NCBI GenBank assembly: GCA_019308625.1
Contig: JAFDHU010000057.1
Location: 6,611-14,149, forward strand
Origin: Deltaproteobacteria bacterium
GTDB lineage: Bacteria; Desulfobacterota; Desulfobaccia; Desulfobaccales; 0-14-0-80-60-11
DNA length: 7,539 bases
Direction: 5' to 3'
Translations under genes and position numbers: made by a program
The notes under the pieces: model-generated
What the model was told of the DNA's origin: nothing
Databases searched by the model: none
Seen by the model: the letters and a program-made list of their open reading frames with translations, nothing else
In this document: in pieces, positions 1-7,181 of the stretch
Position numbering within the stretch: the first letter of the stretch is position 1
Layout of the letters: every line of letters begins with the position of its first letter

Positions 1-2520
1 GTCAACTCTGTTCTCAAGGACCCGGGCGCAGTGTCGCTGCGGGTGGTCCTGGTGTTTCCCGACCTGTATGAAGTGGGCATGTCCCACCTGGGTCTGGGCC
101 TTCTGTATGACCTCCTCAATCAGCAGGAAGACATCTGGGCCGAGCGGGCTTACGCCCCGGCCCCGGACTTAGAAGCTGAATTGCGGAGGACCGGGCAGCC
201 CCTCGCCAGCCTGGAATCGGACACCCCCTTGCGAGACTTTGACCTGGTGGGGGTCAGCCTGCAGTACGAATTGGGCTACACCAACCTGCTCACCATGCTG
301 GATCTGGGGGGGATCCCCCTTTTAGCCGAGGCCAGAGGACCCGAAGACCCGGTGGTCATCGGCGGCGGCCCGGCGGCGTTTAATCCGGAACCGGTGGCCC
401 CCTTTTTTGACGCCATTCTTTTGGGGGACGGCGAAGAGGCCATTGTAGAGCTGGCCGCTGTAGTCCGGGACTGGAAGGCCAGCCGGGGCACCCGCCGGGA
501 ACTCTGGCAGGCTCTGGAGGGCCTGGGAGGGATGTATGTGCCCGCCTTCTTCAGCATGGACTTTGACCAGCAGGGGCGGCTGCGGGAAATCATTCCCCGG
601 GGGCGCCGGCAGACCGTCCGCAAGCGCCTTCTGGAAGACCTCCACCGGGCCCGCCTCAGCCCCCGTCCCCTCGTACCTTATTGCCAGATAATTCACGACC
701 GCCTCAATGTGGAAATTTCCCGGGGCTGCACCCGGGGTTGCCGTTACTGTCAGGCCGGCATTCTCTACCGGCCGGTGCGGGAGCGGCGTCCGGAGGAAGT
801 GGCTGCTTGGGTGCAGCAGGCCTTGGCCGCCACCGGCTACGAAGAGGTGTCCCTGCTCAGCCTGAGTCCGGGTGATTACCAGGCCCTTCCCTGGCTGCTC
901 CACCGCCTGATGGACCTTTTGTCCCCCCAGCAGGTGGCTGTTTCTCTCCCCTCCCTGCGGGCCGACACCCTGAGCCCGGAGATGATGGCCGAGATTCAGC
1001 GCGTCCGGCGCACCGGCCTGACTATCGCCCCGGAGGCCGGCACTGACCGGCTCAGGGAGGTCATCAACAAGAATCTGACGGAGGCGGAGATCCTTAAGGC
1101 GGCTCGCCAAGCCTTTGCGGCCGGCTGGCAGCTTCTCAAGCTTTATTTCATGCTCGGCCTGCCCACCGAGACCCCCGGAGACCGGGAGGCCATCCCTGCG
1201 CTGGTGGCGGAAATCCTTCGTGCTGGTGGCCGGGGACGCCGCCTGCATGTCAGCCTGTCCACCTTTATCCCCAAGCCGCACACCCCTTTCCAGTGGGAGG
1301 CGCAGACCGGCTTGGAGGACAGCCGCCGACAGTTGCATGAGGTGAAAGACCGGCTGGTCAGGCTGGGGGTTCAGGTAAAGTGGAACTCGGTGGCCCAGAG
1401 CTGGCTGGAGGGCATCTTCTCCCGAGGGGACCGCCGCCTGACCCCGGTGCTGGTGGCCGCCTATCGCCGCGGCTGCCGTCTGGACGCCTGGAGCGAGCAC
1501 CTGCGCCTGGAGCCTTGGCGGCAAGCCTTTCGGGACGCGGGAGTTGACCCGGAATTCTACCTGCGCGGTCGGGAGGAAGACGAAGTCCTGCCCTGGAATC
1601 ACCTGGAAACGGGAGTAAGCCGCGCCTTTCTGCTGGAGGAGCGGCACCGGGCCTATGAGGGCCGGCAGACTCCGGACTGCCGGCTGGCGGGCTGCCAGAA
1701 TTGCGGGGTCTGCGACGGTCGCACCGTGGACCTGAGGCTGGCCGAGACGCCGGGCGAGAAGGCTCTGGCCCCTTCGCCAGCGCCGACAGCCCCAGCCCCC
1801 GCCCAGCCCCGATGGTATCGCCTTATCTTCGCCAAGCTGGACGATGCCAGGTGGCTTAGCCACCTGGAGCTGGTCTCCGCCTTTTATCGGAGCCTGCGGC
1901 GCTCCGGCCTGCCGCTCTTTTACTCCTCGGGGTTCCATCCCCTGCCCCGGGTGGTGTTCCACGGGGCCCTGCCGGTAGGGGTGGAAAGCCTGGCGGAAAC
2001 CCTGGACCTGGCTTTGTCGGAGCCGGTCAGCCCCGGCACCATTCCGGCGCGACTAAATTCGGTGCTGCCTCCTGGCCTGAAGATTTTACGGGCCGAGCGC
2101 CTTTACGGGAAACGCCGGACGCCTCCGGTGGCTGCGGTGCACTATCGGGTGCGCAGCCCTGATCCAGTCTTTTCTGTGGAACCGGCTGCCACGTTCCTGG
2201 CCCAAGAGGAGGCCTGGATCAGACGCCGGAGGCCGAAGGGAACCAAAACGGTGGAGATGCGGCATCTGGTGGCTGCCTTGGAAGTGTTGAATCCCCGAGA
2301 AGTCCGGATGACCGTCAACGTTACAGGGAAAGACCATCTCAAGGCGACGGAGATTATCCAGGCTGTTTTTGGCCTGGACGCGAATCAGACCGTAGCGCTT
2401 CAGGTCCTGAAGCTGTCCTGTGACTATGAGGCGGGCCTTGGCGAAACCGAGGCGGGAACATCTTTTCCATCCCCGGCCAAGGCACGCCTGGGCGTGGCCA
2501 AAGGAGGAAGAAGCGGCTGA
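1..2520 (+). CDS. B12-binding-like radical SAM protein fused to DUF2344 (TIGR03960 + TIGR03936), 5' partial
   Basis: This frame is open from base 1. The ten codons before the GTG at 31 read VNSVLKDPGA, which fits the family's conserved N-terminal region, so I infer that the gene begins before the window and the GTG is an internal Val. Counting residues from base 1 (839 visible), a B12-binding-like Rossmann region spans about 81-150, with DLVGVSLQYELGYTN and a GGGP...NPEP stretch. The radical SAM core follows at about 234-460, with the [4Fe-4S] CxxxCxxC at Cys243, Cys247 and Cys250. A second Cys cluster, CX4CX2CX2C, lies at 560-571. A Pro/Ala linker (about 581-603) leads into DUF2344 (about 605-790), with LSHLELV, YSSGFHP and LPVGVES motifs. 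In many bacteria the two halves are separate adjacent genes, often next to rng, as here. Chemistry and substrate are unknown; a role in RNA or ribosome modification is only inferred from neighbours. Family assignment is firm, function is not. Confidence 0.95.
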   Translation, partial: VNSVLKDPGAVSLRVVLVFPDLYEVGMSHLGLGLLYDLLNQQEDIWAERAYAPAPDLEAELRRTGQPLASLESDTPLRDFDLVGVSLQYELGYTNLLTMLDLGGIPLLAEARGPEDPVVIGGGPAAFNPEPVAPFFDAILLGDGEEAIVELAAVVRDWKASRGTRRELWQALEGLGGMYVPAFFSMDFDQQGRLREIIPRGRRQTVRKRLLEDLHRARLSPRPLVPYCQIIHDRLNVEISRGCTRGCRYCQAGILYRPVRERRPEEVAAWVQQALAATGYEEVSLLSLSPGDYQALPWLLHRLMDLLSPQQVAVSLPSLRADTLSPEMMAEIQRVRRTGLTIAPEAGTDRLREVINKNLTEAEILKAARQAFAAGWQLLKLYFMLGLPTETPGDREAIPALVAEILRAGGRGRRLHVSLSTFIPKPHTPFQWEAQTGLEDSRRQLHEVKDRLVRLGVQVKWNSVAQSWLEGIFSRGDRRLTPVLVAAYRRGCRLDAWSEHLRLEPWRQAFRDAGVDPEFYLRGREEDEVLPWNHLETGVSRAFLLEERHRAYEGRQTPDCRLAGCQNCGVCDGRTVDLRLAETPGEKALAPSPAPTAPAPAQPRWYRLIFAKLDDARWLSHLELVSAFYRSLRRSGLPLFYSSGFHPLPRVVFHGALPVGVESLAETLDLALSEPVSPGTIPARLNSVLPPGLKILRAERLYGKRRTPPVAAVHYRVRSPDPVFSVEPAATFLAQEEAWIRRRRPKGTKTVEMRHLVAALEVLNPREVRMTVNVTGKDHLKATEIIQAVFGLDANQTVALQVLKLSCDYEAGLGETEAGTSFPSPAKARLGVAKGGRSG

Positions 2521-2585
2521 GCAGTTGACCATGCGGCGCCCTAAAGAGTTTGCACCTTTCCGGCGCCGCCTGCCGCCGGTCTTTT

Positions 2586-4100
2586 ATGGGTAGTCTGCTG
2601 CTCATCAGCGTCTCCCCCTGGGATACCCGGGTCGCCCTGGTGGAACAAGGGCGGCTGGCAGAACTTTACCTGGAGCGTCGCAAGAGTCCCCAGGTCACCG
2701 CCAATATTTACAAAGGCAAAGTCACCCGAGTGGTTCCGGGAATGGACGCGGCCTTTGTGGATATCGGGCTGGAGCGGCCTGGTTATCTCAGCGCGGAGGA
2801 AGTTTGGGAGGGCTGGGACCCCTTTTACAATCTTTGGCTCCAGGAGGATGAGGTCCTGGGTCCGGCGGAGGTTCCCTCGGGTTCGGAGACGCACGCGCCG
2901 GTGGGGGATTTGCTGCGCGAGGGCCAGGAGGTGCTGGTGCAGGTCAGCCGTGCGCCTTCGGCCCACAAGGGTGCCCGGCTCACCACCCGTATTACCCTGC
3001 CGGGATACTATTTGGTATATGCCCCTACTTTATCGCACCTCGGGGTTTCCCGGCGCATCAGCGACGCCGCCGAACGCCAGCGGCTCCAGGGACTGCTGGA
3101 AGATCTGAAGCCCCCGGAGGGCGGCCTGATCGCCCGCACCGCCAGCCTCGGCCAGAGCGAGGCCGTGTTGAGACGGGAGCGGGATGAACTGGTGAGCCTC
3201 TGGCAGGCCATCCACCAGCGATATGAAGCAGCAGCCAGTCCCGCCTTACTACTGACAGAGCTGGATTTTCCCCGGCGCCTGATCCGGGAACTGGGCAGCC
3301 CCGACCTGGACCGGGTGATAGTGGATGATCCCCCCACCTATAAACGGGTGCTGGAGTATATCTCTGGGCACATCCCCGTTTTAAAAAATCGGGTGGAACT
3401 GTATACCGAACCCGAACCGCTGTTCCTGCATTTCGGCCTGGACCTTGACTGGCGCCGGCTCCTAAGCCACCAGATCTGGCTGAAAAGCGGCGGCTATCTG
3501 CTCATTGAGGAAACTGAGGCTTTAACGGCCATTGACGTCAACACCGGAAAATTTATCGGACGCCACCAACTGGAGGACACCATTCTGCAAACCAATCTGG
3601 AGGCCGCCCGGGAGGTGGCCCGGCAATTGAGGCTGAGGAATATCGGCGGGTTGATTGTCATTGACTTCATTGACATGAAGAAGCCGGCCCACCGGGAGGT
3701 GGTATACCAAGCGCTGCTGGAGGCCCTGAAGGCCGATCGGGCCAAAACCTCGGCTTTGCCCATCTCTTCCCTGGGTTTGCTGGAAATGACCCGGGAGCGG
3801 CTGGGGGAATCCCTGGCAGAGAGAATCGCCGAACCCTGCAGCTCCTGCGGCGGCCGGGGCTGGCATGTCGGCCCCCTGACCATCGCCCATGACATCCTGC
3901 GGCAGCTGGCCGCAGACGTCCGGGAGTTTCCCGGCTGCCGGTTCAAAGTGCACGCCGCCCCCCAAGTGAACGCTTTGGTGGTCTCCGAGTGGGAAGCCCT
4001 GCAGGGTCTGGCCCAGGAGCATCATTGCGACCTGGAAACGGTGGATGAGCCGGGCTTGGCGCCGGAGCGTTATCACATCATCCGGGAGATGAAGCTCTAG
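2586..4100 (+). CDS. rng: Ribonuclease E/G family endoribonuclease (RNase G-like)
   Basis: A single-strand-specific, Mg-dependent endoribonuclease of 504 residues, close to E. coli RNase G in length and lacking the long C-terminal scaffold of RNase E. Known family roles are 16S rRNA 5'-end maturation and mRNA turnover in the cytoplasm. The N-terminus matches the RNase G pattern; an S1 domain begins around residue 39 (NIYKGKVTRVVPG). The catalytic DNase I-like domain holds IDVN with Asp317 and IVIDFIDM with Asp360. Their 43-residue spacing equals that of the Mg-binding Asp303 and Asp346 in E. coli RNase E. The Zn-link CxxC is Cys418/Cys421 in CSSCGGRG. I chose the ATG at 2586 because it starts exactly where family proteins start; a TTG at 2550 would add 12 unlike residues. 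No Shine-Dalgarno precedes the ATG. It lies 65 bases after the radical SAM/DUF2344 gene, an arrangement seen in other bacteria. Activity should be intact. Confidence 0.95.
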   Translation: MGSLLLISVSPWDTRVALVEQGRLAELYLERRKSPQVTANIYKGKVTRVVPGMDAAFVDIGLERPGYLSAEEVWEGWDPFYNLWLQEDEVLGPAEVPSGSETHAPVGDLLREGQEVLVQVSRAPSAHKGARLTTRITLPGYYLVYAPTLSHLGVSRRISDAAERQRLQGLLEDLKPPEGGLIARTASLGQSEAVLRRERDELVSLWQAIHQRYEAAASPALLLTELDFPRRLIRELGSPDLDRVIVDDPPTYKRVLEYISGHIPVLKNRVELYTEPEPLFLHFGLDLDWRRLLSHQIWLKSGGYLLIEETEALTAIDVNTGKFIGRHQLEDTILQTNLEAAREVARQLRLRNIGGLIVIDFIDMKKPAHREVVYQALLEALKADRAKTSALPISSLGLLEMTRERLGESLAERIAEPCSSCGGRGWHVGPLTIAHDILRQLAADVREFPGCRFKVHAAPQVNALVVSEWEALQGLAQEHHCDLETVDEPGLAPERYHIIREMKL

Positions 4101-4108
4101 TCGCGGCC

Positions 4109-4139
4109 CTCCCGAAGCGGTGGCAAGGCGGAGTTTTTT
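4109..4139 (+). terminator. Possible weak intrinsic terminator or attenuator between rng and selB
   Basis: Just after the rng stop, CTCCCG (4109-4114) can pair with CGGAG (4129-4133) if one C is bulged, around a 14-base loop, and six T residues (4134-4139) follow directly. Position and T-run fit a rho-independent terminator, but the five-pair bulged stem is weak. It could lower read-through into selB rather than stop it, or be chance. Confidence 0.25.
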
Positions 4140-4179
4140 AGCACAAATTTCAACCAGTGGAAAAAAAGGGTGCACCGCT

Positions 4180-6096
4180 ATGGCACTGGCTCCCATTATT
4201 TTAGGCACCGCGGGTCATATTGATCACGGCAAAAGCTCGCTGATTAAGGCCCTGACCGGCATTGACCCGGACCGACTGAAGGAGGAAAAGCTCCGGGGTA
4301 TCACCATTGAGCTGGGGTTTGCCTACCTTACCCTGCCCACCGGCCAGCTCCTGGGGATTGTGGACGTCCCCGGGCACGAGCGCTTTGTGCGCCACATGGT
4401 GGCCGGGGCCACCGGCATGGACCTGGTGGCCCTGGTGATTGCCGCGGATGAAGGGGTGATGCCCCAAACCCGGGAGCACCTGGAGATCTGCCAGCTTCTC
4501 CAGGTGAAAAAGGGGCTGGTGGTCCTCACCAAGGTGGACTTAGTGGAAGAGGACTGGCTGGAGCTGGTGGAGGAGGAAATCCGAGAGGTAATCCAGGGCA
4601 CCTTTCTGGAAGGCGCGCCCATAGTAAGATTCTCCGCGGTGACCGGAGAAGGCAAGGAAGAGTTCCTGGCCACCCTGGCGGAGTTGGCGGCCCAGGTTCC
4701 CCCCAAGCCCGCGGCGGGCATCTTTCGCCTGCCTATTGACCGGGTTTTCACCATCAGGGGCTTCGGCACCGTGGTCACCGGCACCGCCATTTCCGGCAGC
4801 CTGAAGGTGGGGGACGCGGTTACCATTTATCCCCCGGAATTCAAGGCCCGGGTGCGGACCCTGCAGGTGCACGGCAAATCGGTGGAGGAAGTCCTGGCCG
4901 GCAGCCGCTCGGCCATCAATCTCCAGGGGGTGGAGAAGGAGGACCTGGAACGGGGCATGGTGGTGGCCACCCCCGGCTCCCTCATCCCCACCCGCCGTCT
5001 GGACGCCTATCTGGAGGTGCTGGACAGCGCCCCCCGTCCCCTGAAGCACCGCCACCTGGTGCGCTTTCACACCGGCACCAGCGAAACTGTGGCCGCGGCC
5101 CTGCTGCTGCACACCGATGAGCTGGTGCCCGGAGAGACCGGCTTTGTGCAGTTTCTCCTGCGGGAGCCGGTGGCTTTGAAGCCCGGCGACCGCTATGTCA
5201 TTCGCAACCTTTCTCCGGCCATTACCTGGGGAGGCGGCCAGGTTCTGCATGTCCAGCCGCCGCGGCACAAGCGCTTCCAGGAAAAGGTGCGCCGCGACCT
5301 GGAGACCCTGATGACCGGCGAGGCAGCCAGCCAGGCGCGGCTTTACCTGGAGGAGGCCGGGCTGGCCGGGCGTTCCCGGGTCGAGCTGGCGACCCTTCTG
5401 CCCTGGGAAGCGGACACCCTGCAGACAGTCCTGTCTGACCTGGAAGCCCGGGGGGAAATCCTCAAGTTTGACCGGGAAAACGAGCGCTATGTCCTGACCG
5501 GGGTGGCCCGGGATTTGGAGGAACGCATCAGCCAGTATCTCGGTTCCTATCACCAGAAAAACCCTCTGAAACCGGGGCTATCCAAAGAAGAACTGCGCAC
5601 CCAGCTTCCCCGGGGAGTGGAGGCCCGGCTTTTCAACTTTCTACTGGCTCGCCTGGCCCAGCAGGGCAGGATTGTGGCGGAACGGGACCAGGTGCGTCTG
5701 GCCAGCCACAAGGTGCGGCTGGCCGCGGATCAGGAAAAACTCCTCCAGGGCCTGGAAGCCCTGTATCAGCAGGGCGGGCTCCGGCCGCCCACCCTCAAGG
5801 AGGTGGAAGTCGCTCTCAAGGTCCCCCTCCCCCGCATTCAGGAACTCCTTCCCGTCCTGGTGAATGAGGGCCGGCTCATCAAGGTCAAAGAAGAGCTTTA
5901 TTTCCATGCCGAGGCCATGACCCGGCTCAAGGCCGAACTGGTGGATTACCTGAAGCAAAACGGCGAAATCACGGTGATTGAGTTCAAGAAACTCACTGAT
6001 ACCAGCCGGAAGTTTACCATCCCCCTTCTGGAATACTTTGACGCCAACCGGGTGACAGTGAGGGTGGGCGAGGCCCGGCGGCTGCGGGAGGCCTGA
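4180..6096 (+). CDS. selB: Selenocysteine-specific translation elongation factor SelB
   Basis: SelB is a GTPase that carries Sec-tRNA(Sec) to the ribosome at UGA codons marked by a SECIS hairpin in the mRNA. The 638-residue length fits the family (E. coli 614). GTPase motifs are all present: G1 GHIDHGKS (12-19), G2 around RGITIELGFA (39-48), G3 DVPGHE (62-67), G4 TKVD (117-120) and a G5-like FSAVTGEG (151-158). EF-Tu-like beta-barrel domains II and III run from about 180 to 370. The rest should be the four winged helices that bind SECIS; the last has TSRKFTIPLLEYFD at 608-621, a SelB hallmark. I chose the ATG at 4180 because an AAGGG lies nine bases upstream and the protein then starts just before the G1 motif; an in-frame GTG at 4120 would add 20 non-conserved residues. 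The gene follows rng by 79 bases on the same strand. No selA, selC or selD is visible here. Confidence 0.97.
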   Translation: MALAPIILGTAGHIDHGKSSLIKALTGIDPDRLKEEKLRGITIELGFAYLTLPTGQLLGIVDVPGHERFVRHMVAGATGMDLVALVIAADEGVMPQTREHLEICQLLQVKKGLVVLTKVDLVEEDWLELVEEEIREVIQGTFLEGAPIVRFSAVTGEGKEEFLATLAELAAQVPPKPAAGIFRLPIDRVFTIRGFGTVVTGTAISGSLKVGDAVTIYPPEFKARVRTLQVHGKSVEEVLAGSRSAINLQGVEKEDLERGMVVATPGSLIPTRRLDAYLEVLDSAPRPLKHRHLVRFHTGTSETVAAALLLHTDELVPGETGFVQFLLREPVALKPGDRYVIRNLSPAITWGGGQVLHVQPPRHKRFQEKVRRDLETLMTGEAASQARLYLEEAGLAGRSRVELATLLPWEADTLQTVLSDLEARGEILKFDRENERYVLTGVARDLEERISQYLGSYHQKNPLKPGLSKEELRTQLPRGVEARLFNFLLARLAQQGRIVAERDQVRLASHKVRLAADQEKLLQGLEALYQQGGLRPPTLKEVEVALKVPLPRIQELLPVLVNEGRLIKVKEELYFHAEAMTRLKAELVDYLKQNGEITVIEFKKLTDTSRKFTIPLLEYFDANRVTVRVGEARRLREA

Positions 6097-6125
6097 GGCC
6101 CATACCCGGCCACCGGGGGCTCAGG
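6092..6125. terminator. Inverted repeat at the convergent selB / peptidase junction, possible bidirectional terminator
   Basis: CCTGAG (6092-6097) pairs with CTCAGG (6120-6125). After one G-G mismatch, CCC (6099-6101) pairs with GGG (6116-6118). An alternative inner hairpin is CCCGG (6105-6109) with CCGGG (6113-6117) around a three-base loop. The element fills the 24-base gap and contains both genes' stop codons. No T-run follows on either strand, so it is not a classical intrinsic terminator; it may be a 3'-end stabilising hairpin or coincidence in G+C-rich DNA. Confidence 0.3.
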
Positions 6126-7071
6126 GCTTAACGCGCCTGTTCCGGTGTCCCTGCCAGAGCCGGGGAGACGGCGGGGTCCCCTGAGGCTCCTCCTGAGCCA
6201 GCTGAGGGTGATAATAGCGCCGCGCTTCGGGCAAAAAGGCCTGCATGGCCCGGATGCGGTCGCGGTCGGAAGGGTGGGAGGAGAGGAAGGCCGGCACCGG
6301 CAATTTGCTCTTCTTAACTTGGGCAAAGCGACGCCAAAAGTCCACCCCGGCGGCGGGATCGTAGCCCGCCTTGGCCATAAGGATGAGGCCGATGCGGTCT
6401 GCTTCGGATTCCTGCCGGCGGTTGTAAGGCATGAGCACCCCGTATTGGGTGCCCAGGTTATAGCCCAGCATGGCGGTTTGGGCGGCGGCCGGTCCGGCTC
6501 CCATCATGGCCAGACCCAGCCCCAAGCCTCCCAGTTGGGCCAGTTGGGCCTGACTCAGGCGCTCGCCGGCGTGCCGGGCCAGCACATGGGCGACCTCGTG
6601 GGCCAGCACCGTGGCCAAGTCCGCGTCGTTGCGGATGTACTTGAACAAGCCGGTGTAAATTCCCACTTTGCCCCCAGGCAGGCAGAAGGCGTTGGCCTGG
6701 GGGCTCTCCAGGACCACGAATTCCCAGCGGTAATCCGGACGGTTGGCCGCCCGGGCCAGCCGGGCCCCCACCCTCTGGGCCATGGCCTGCAGTTCAGGGT
6801 TGGCGGCCGGCCGGTAGCGCCGCTTTACCTGTTCAAAGGCCTGATACCCCAAGGCTATTTCCCTATCCTGGGAAACCATCAGGAGCTGCTGGCGGCCGGT
6901 GTAGGGTACAGTGGCGCAGCCGGCCAGCCACCCCAGCAGGGTCAGGGCCAAACCTAGGCCCCAGATACGGCTCCGCCTGAAAAAGGGGAACTCCGGCCGG
7001 CGGTTTTCTCCGGGCCTAGCGGCCGGGTCCCTTGCCTGCTGCCTTGAGGCTTTCTGCCACAAATATTGCAA
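6121..7071 (-). CDS. M48 family zinc metallopeptidase, predicted lipoprotein
   Basis: A periplasmic membrane-anchored peptidase of the M48 group (BepA/LoiP/Oma1-like), whose known members degrade misfolded envelope proteins. With a TTG start at 7071 it has 316 residues. A basic stretch (FFRRSR) and a hydrophobic segment end in the lipobox LAGC, with the lipidated Cys at 52. The next residue is Ala rather than Asp, which in Gram-negative bacteria favours sorting to the outer membrane. The zinc site is HEVAH at 158-162 plus the first Glu of ESEAD at 221; the typical SSHPSDRDR motif follows. The frame extends to a TTG at 7134, but that has no ribosome binding site and lies upstream of a likely promoter. 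The TTG at 7071 has AAGGAG about eleven bases before it; a TTG at 7062 is also possible. Either leaves an unusually long segment before the hydrophobic core. It is convergent with selB and probably monocistronic. No tetratricopeptide repeats follow, so it is not a full-length BepA. Confidence 0.92.
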   Translation of the reverse strand: MQYLWQKASRQQARDPAARPGENRRPEFPFFRRSRIWGLGLALTLLGWLAGCATVPYTGRQQLLMVSQDREIALGYQAFEQVKRRYRPAANPELQAMAQRVGARLARAANRPDYRWEFVVLESPQANAFCLPGGKVGIYTGLFKYIRNDADLATVLAHEVAHVLARHAGERLSQAQLAQLGGLGLGLAMMGAGPAAAQTAMLGYNLGTQYGVLMPYNRRQESEADRIGLILMAKAGYDPAAGVDFWRRFAQVKKSKLPVPAFLSSHPSDRDRIRAMQAFLPEARRYYHPQLAQEEPQGTPPSPRLWQGHRNRRVKP

Positions 7072-7086
7072 AATCCCCGCCTCTCC

Positions 7087-7099
7087 TTCTATTATAGAA
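7087..7099. promoter_or_regulatory. 13-base palindrome overlapping the peptidase -10 box, candidate operator
   Basis: TTCTATTATAGAA is a perfect six-base inverted repeat around one central base and covers the whole TATAAT of the minus-strand promoter. A repressor bound here would block RNA polymerase. No regulator gene is in the window and I do not match it to a known operator; a chance palindrome is possible. Confidence 0.3.
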
Positions 7100-7121
7100 A
7101 CTGCGGACAGGAGATTGTTAA
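7091..7121 (-). promoter_or_regulatory. Likely sigma-70-type promoter for the M48 peptidase
   Basis: Read on the minus strand, TTAACA (7121-7116, five of six against TTGACA) and a perfect TATAAT (7096-7091) are separated by 19 bases, slightly longer than ideal. A transcript would start near 7084, just upstream of the TTG at 7071, and would exclude the upstream TTG at 7134. The -10 stands out in G+C-rich DNA. Confidence 0.5.
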
Positions 7122-7181
7122 CCGCGGCCGCCAATATACGGTGAGATGGTCGCGCCGGAGGGGGACAGACTTATCTCCGAC

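Noticed and set aside
31..33. GTG as the start codon of the radical SAM gene
   Set aside because: The frame is open to base 1, and the preceding residues (KDPGA) fit the family's conserved N-terminal region, so the GTG is an internal Val.
322..1962. 546-codon open frame on the minus strand inside the radical SAM gene
   Set aside because: It is antisense to clearly conserved domains, has no recognisable motif, and its His/Gln/Gly-rich composition is typical of a shadow frame in G+C-rich DNA.
4120..4122. GTG as the selB start
   Set aside because: It adds 20 residues with no family match, while the ATG at 4180 has an AAGGG upstream and begins just before the GTPase G1 motif.
4540..5553. 337-codon minus-strand open frame inside selB
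   Set aside because: Shadow of the SelB coding sequence; no family motif and no plausible ribosome binding context.
6145..6957. 270-codon plus-strand open frame opposite the M48 peptidase
   Set aside because: The minus strand carries the HEVAH zinc site and lipobox; the plus-strand product is a low-complexity Gly/His-rich shadow.
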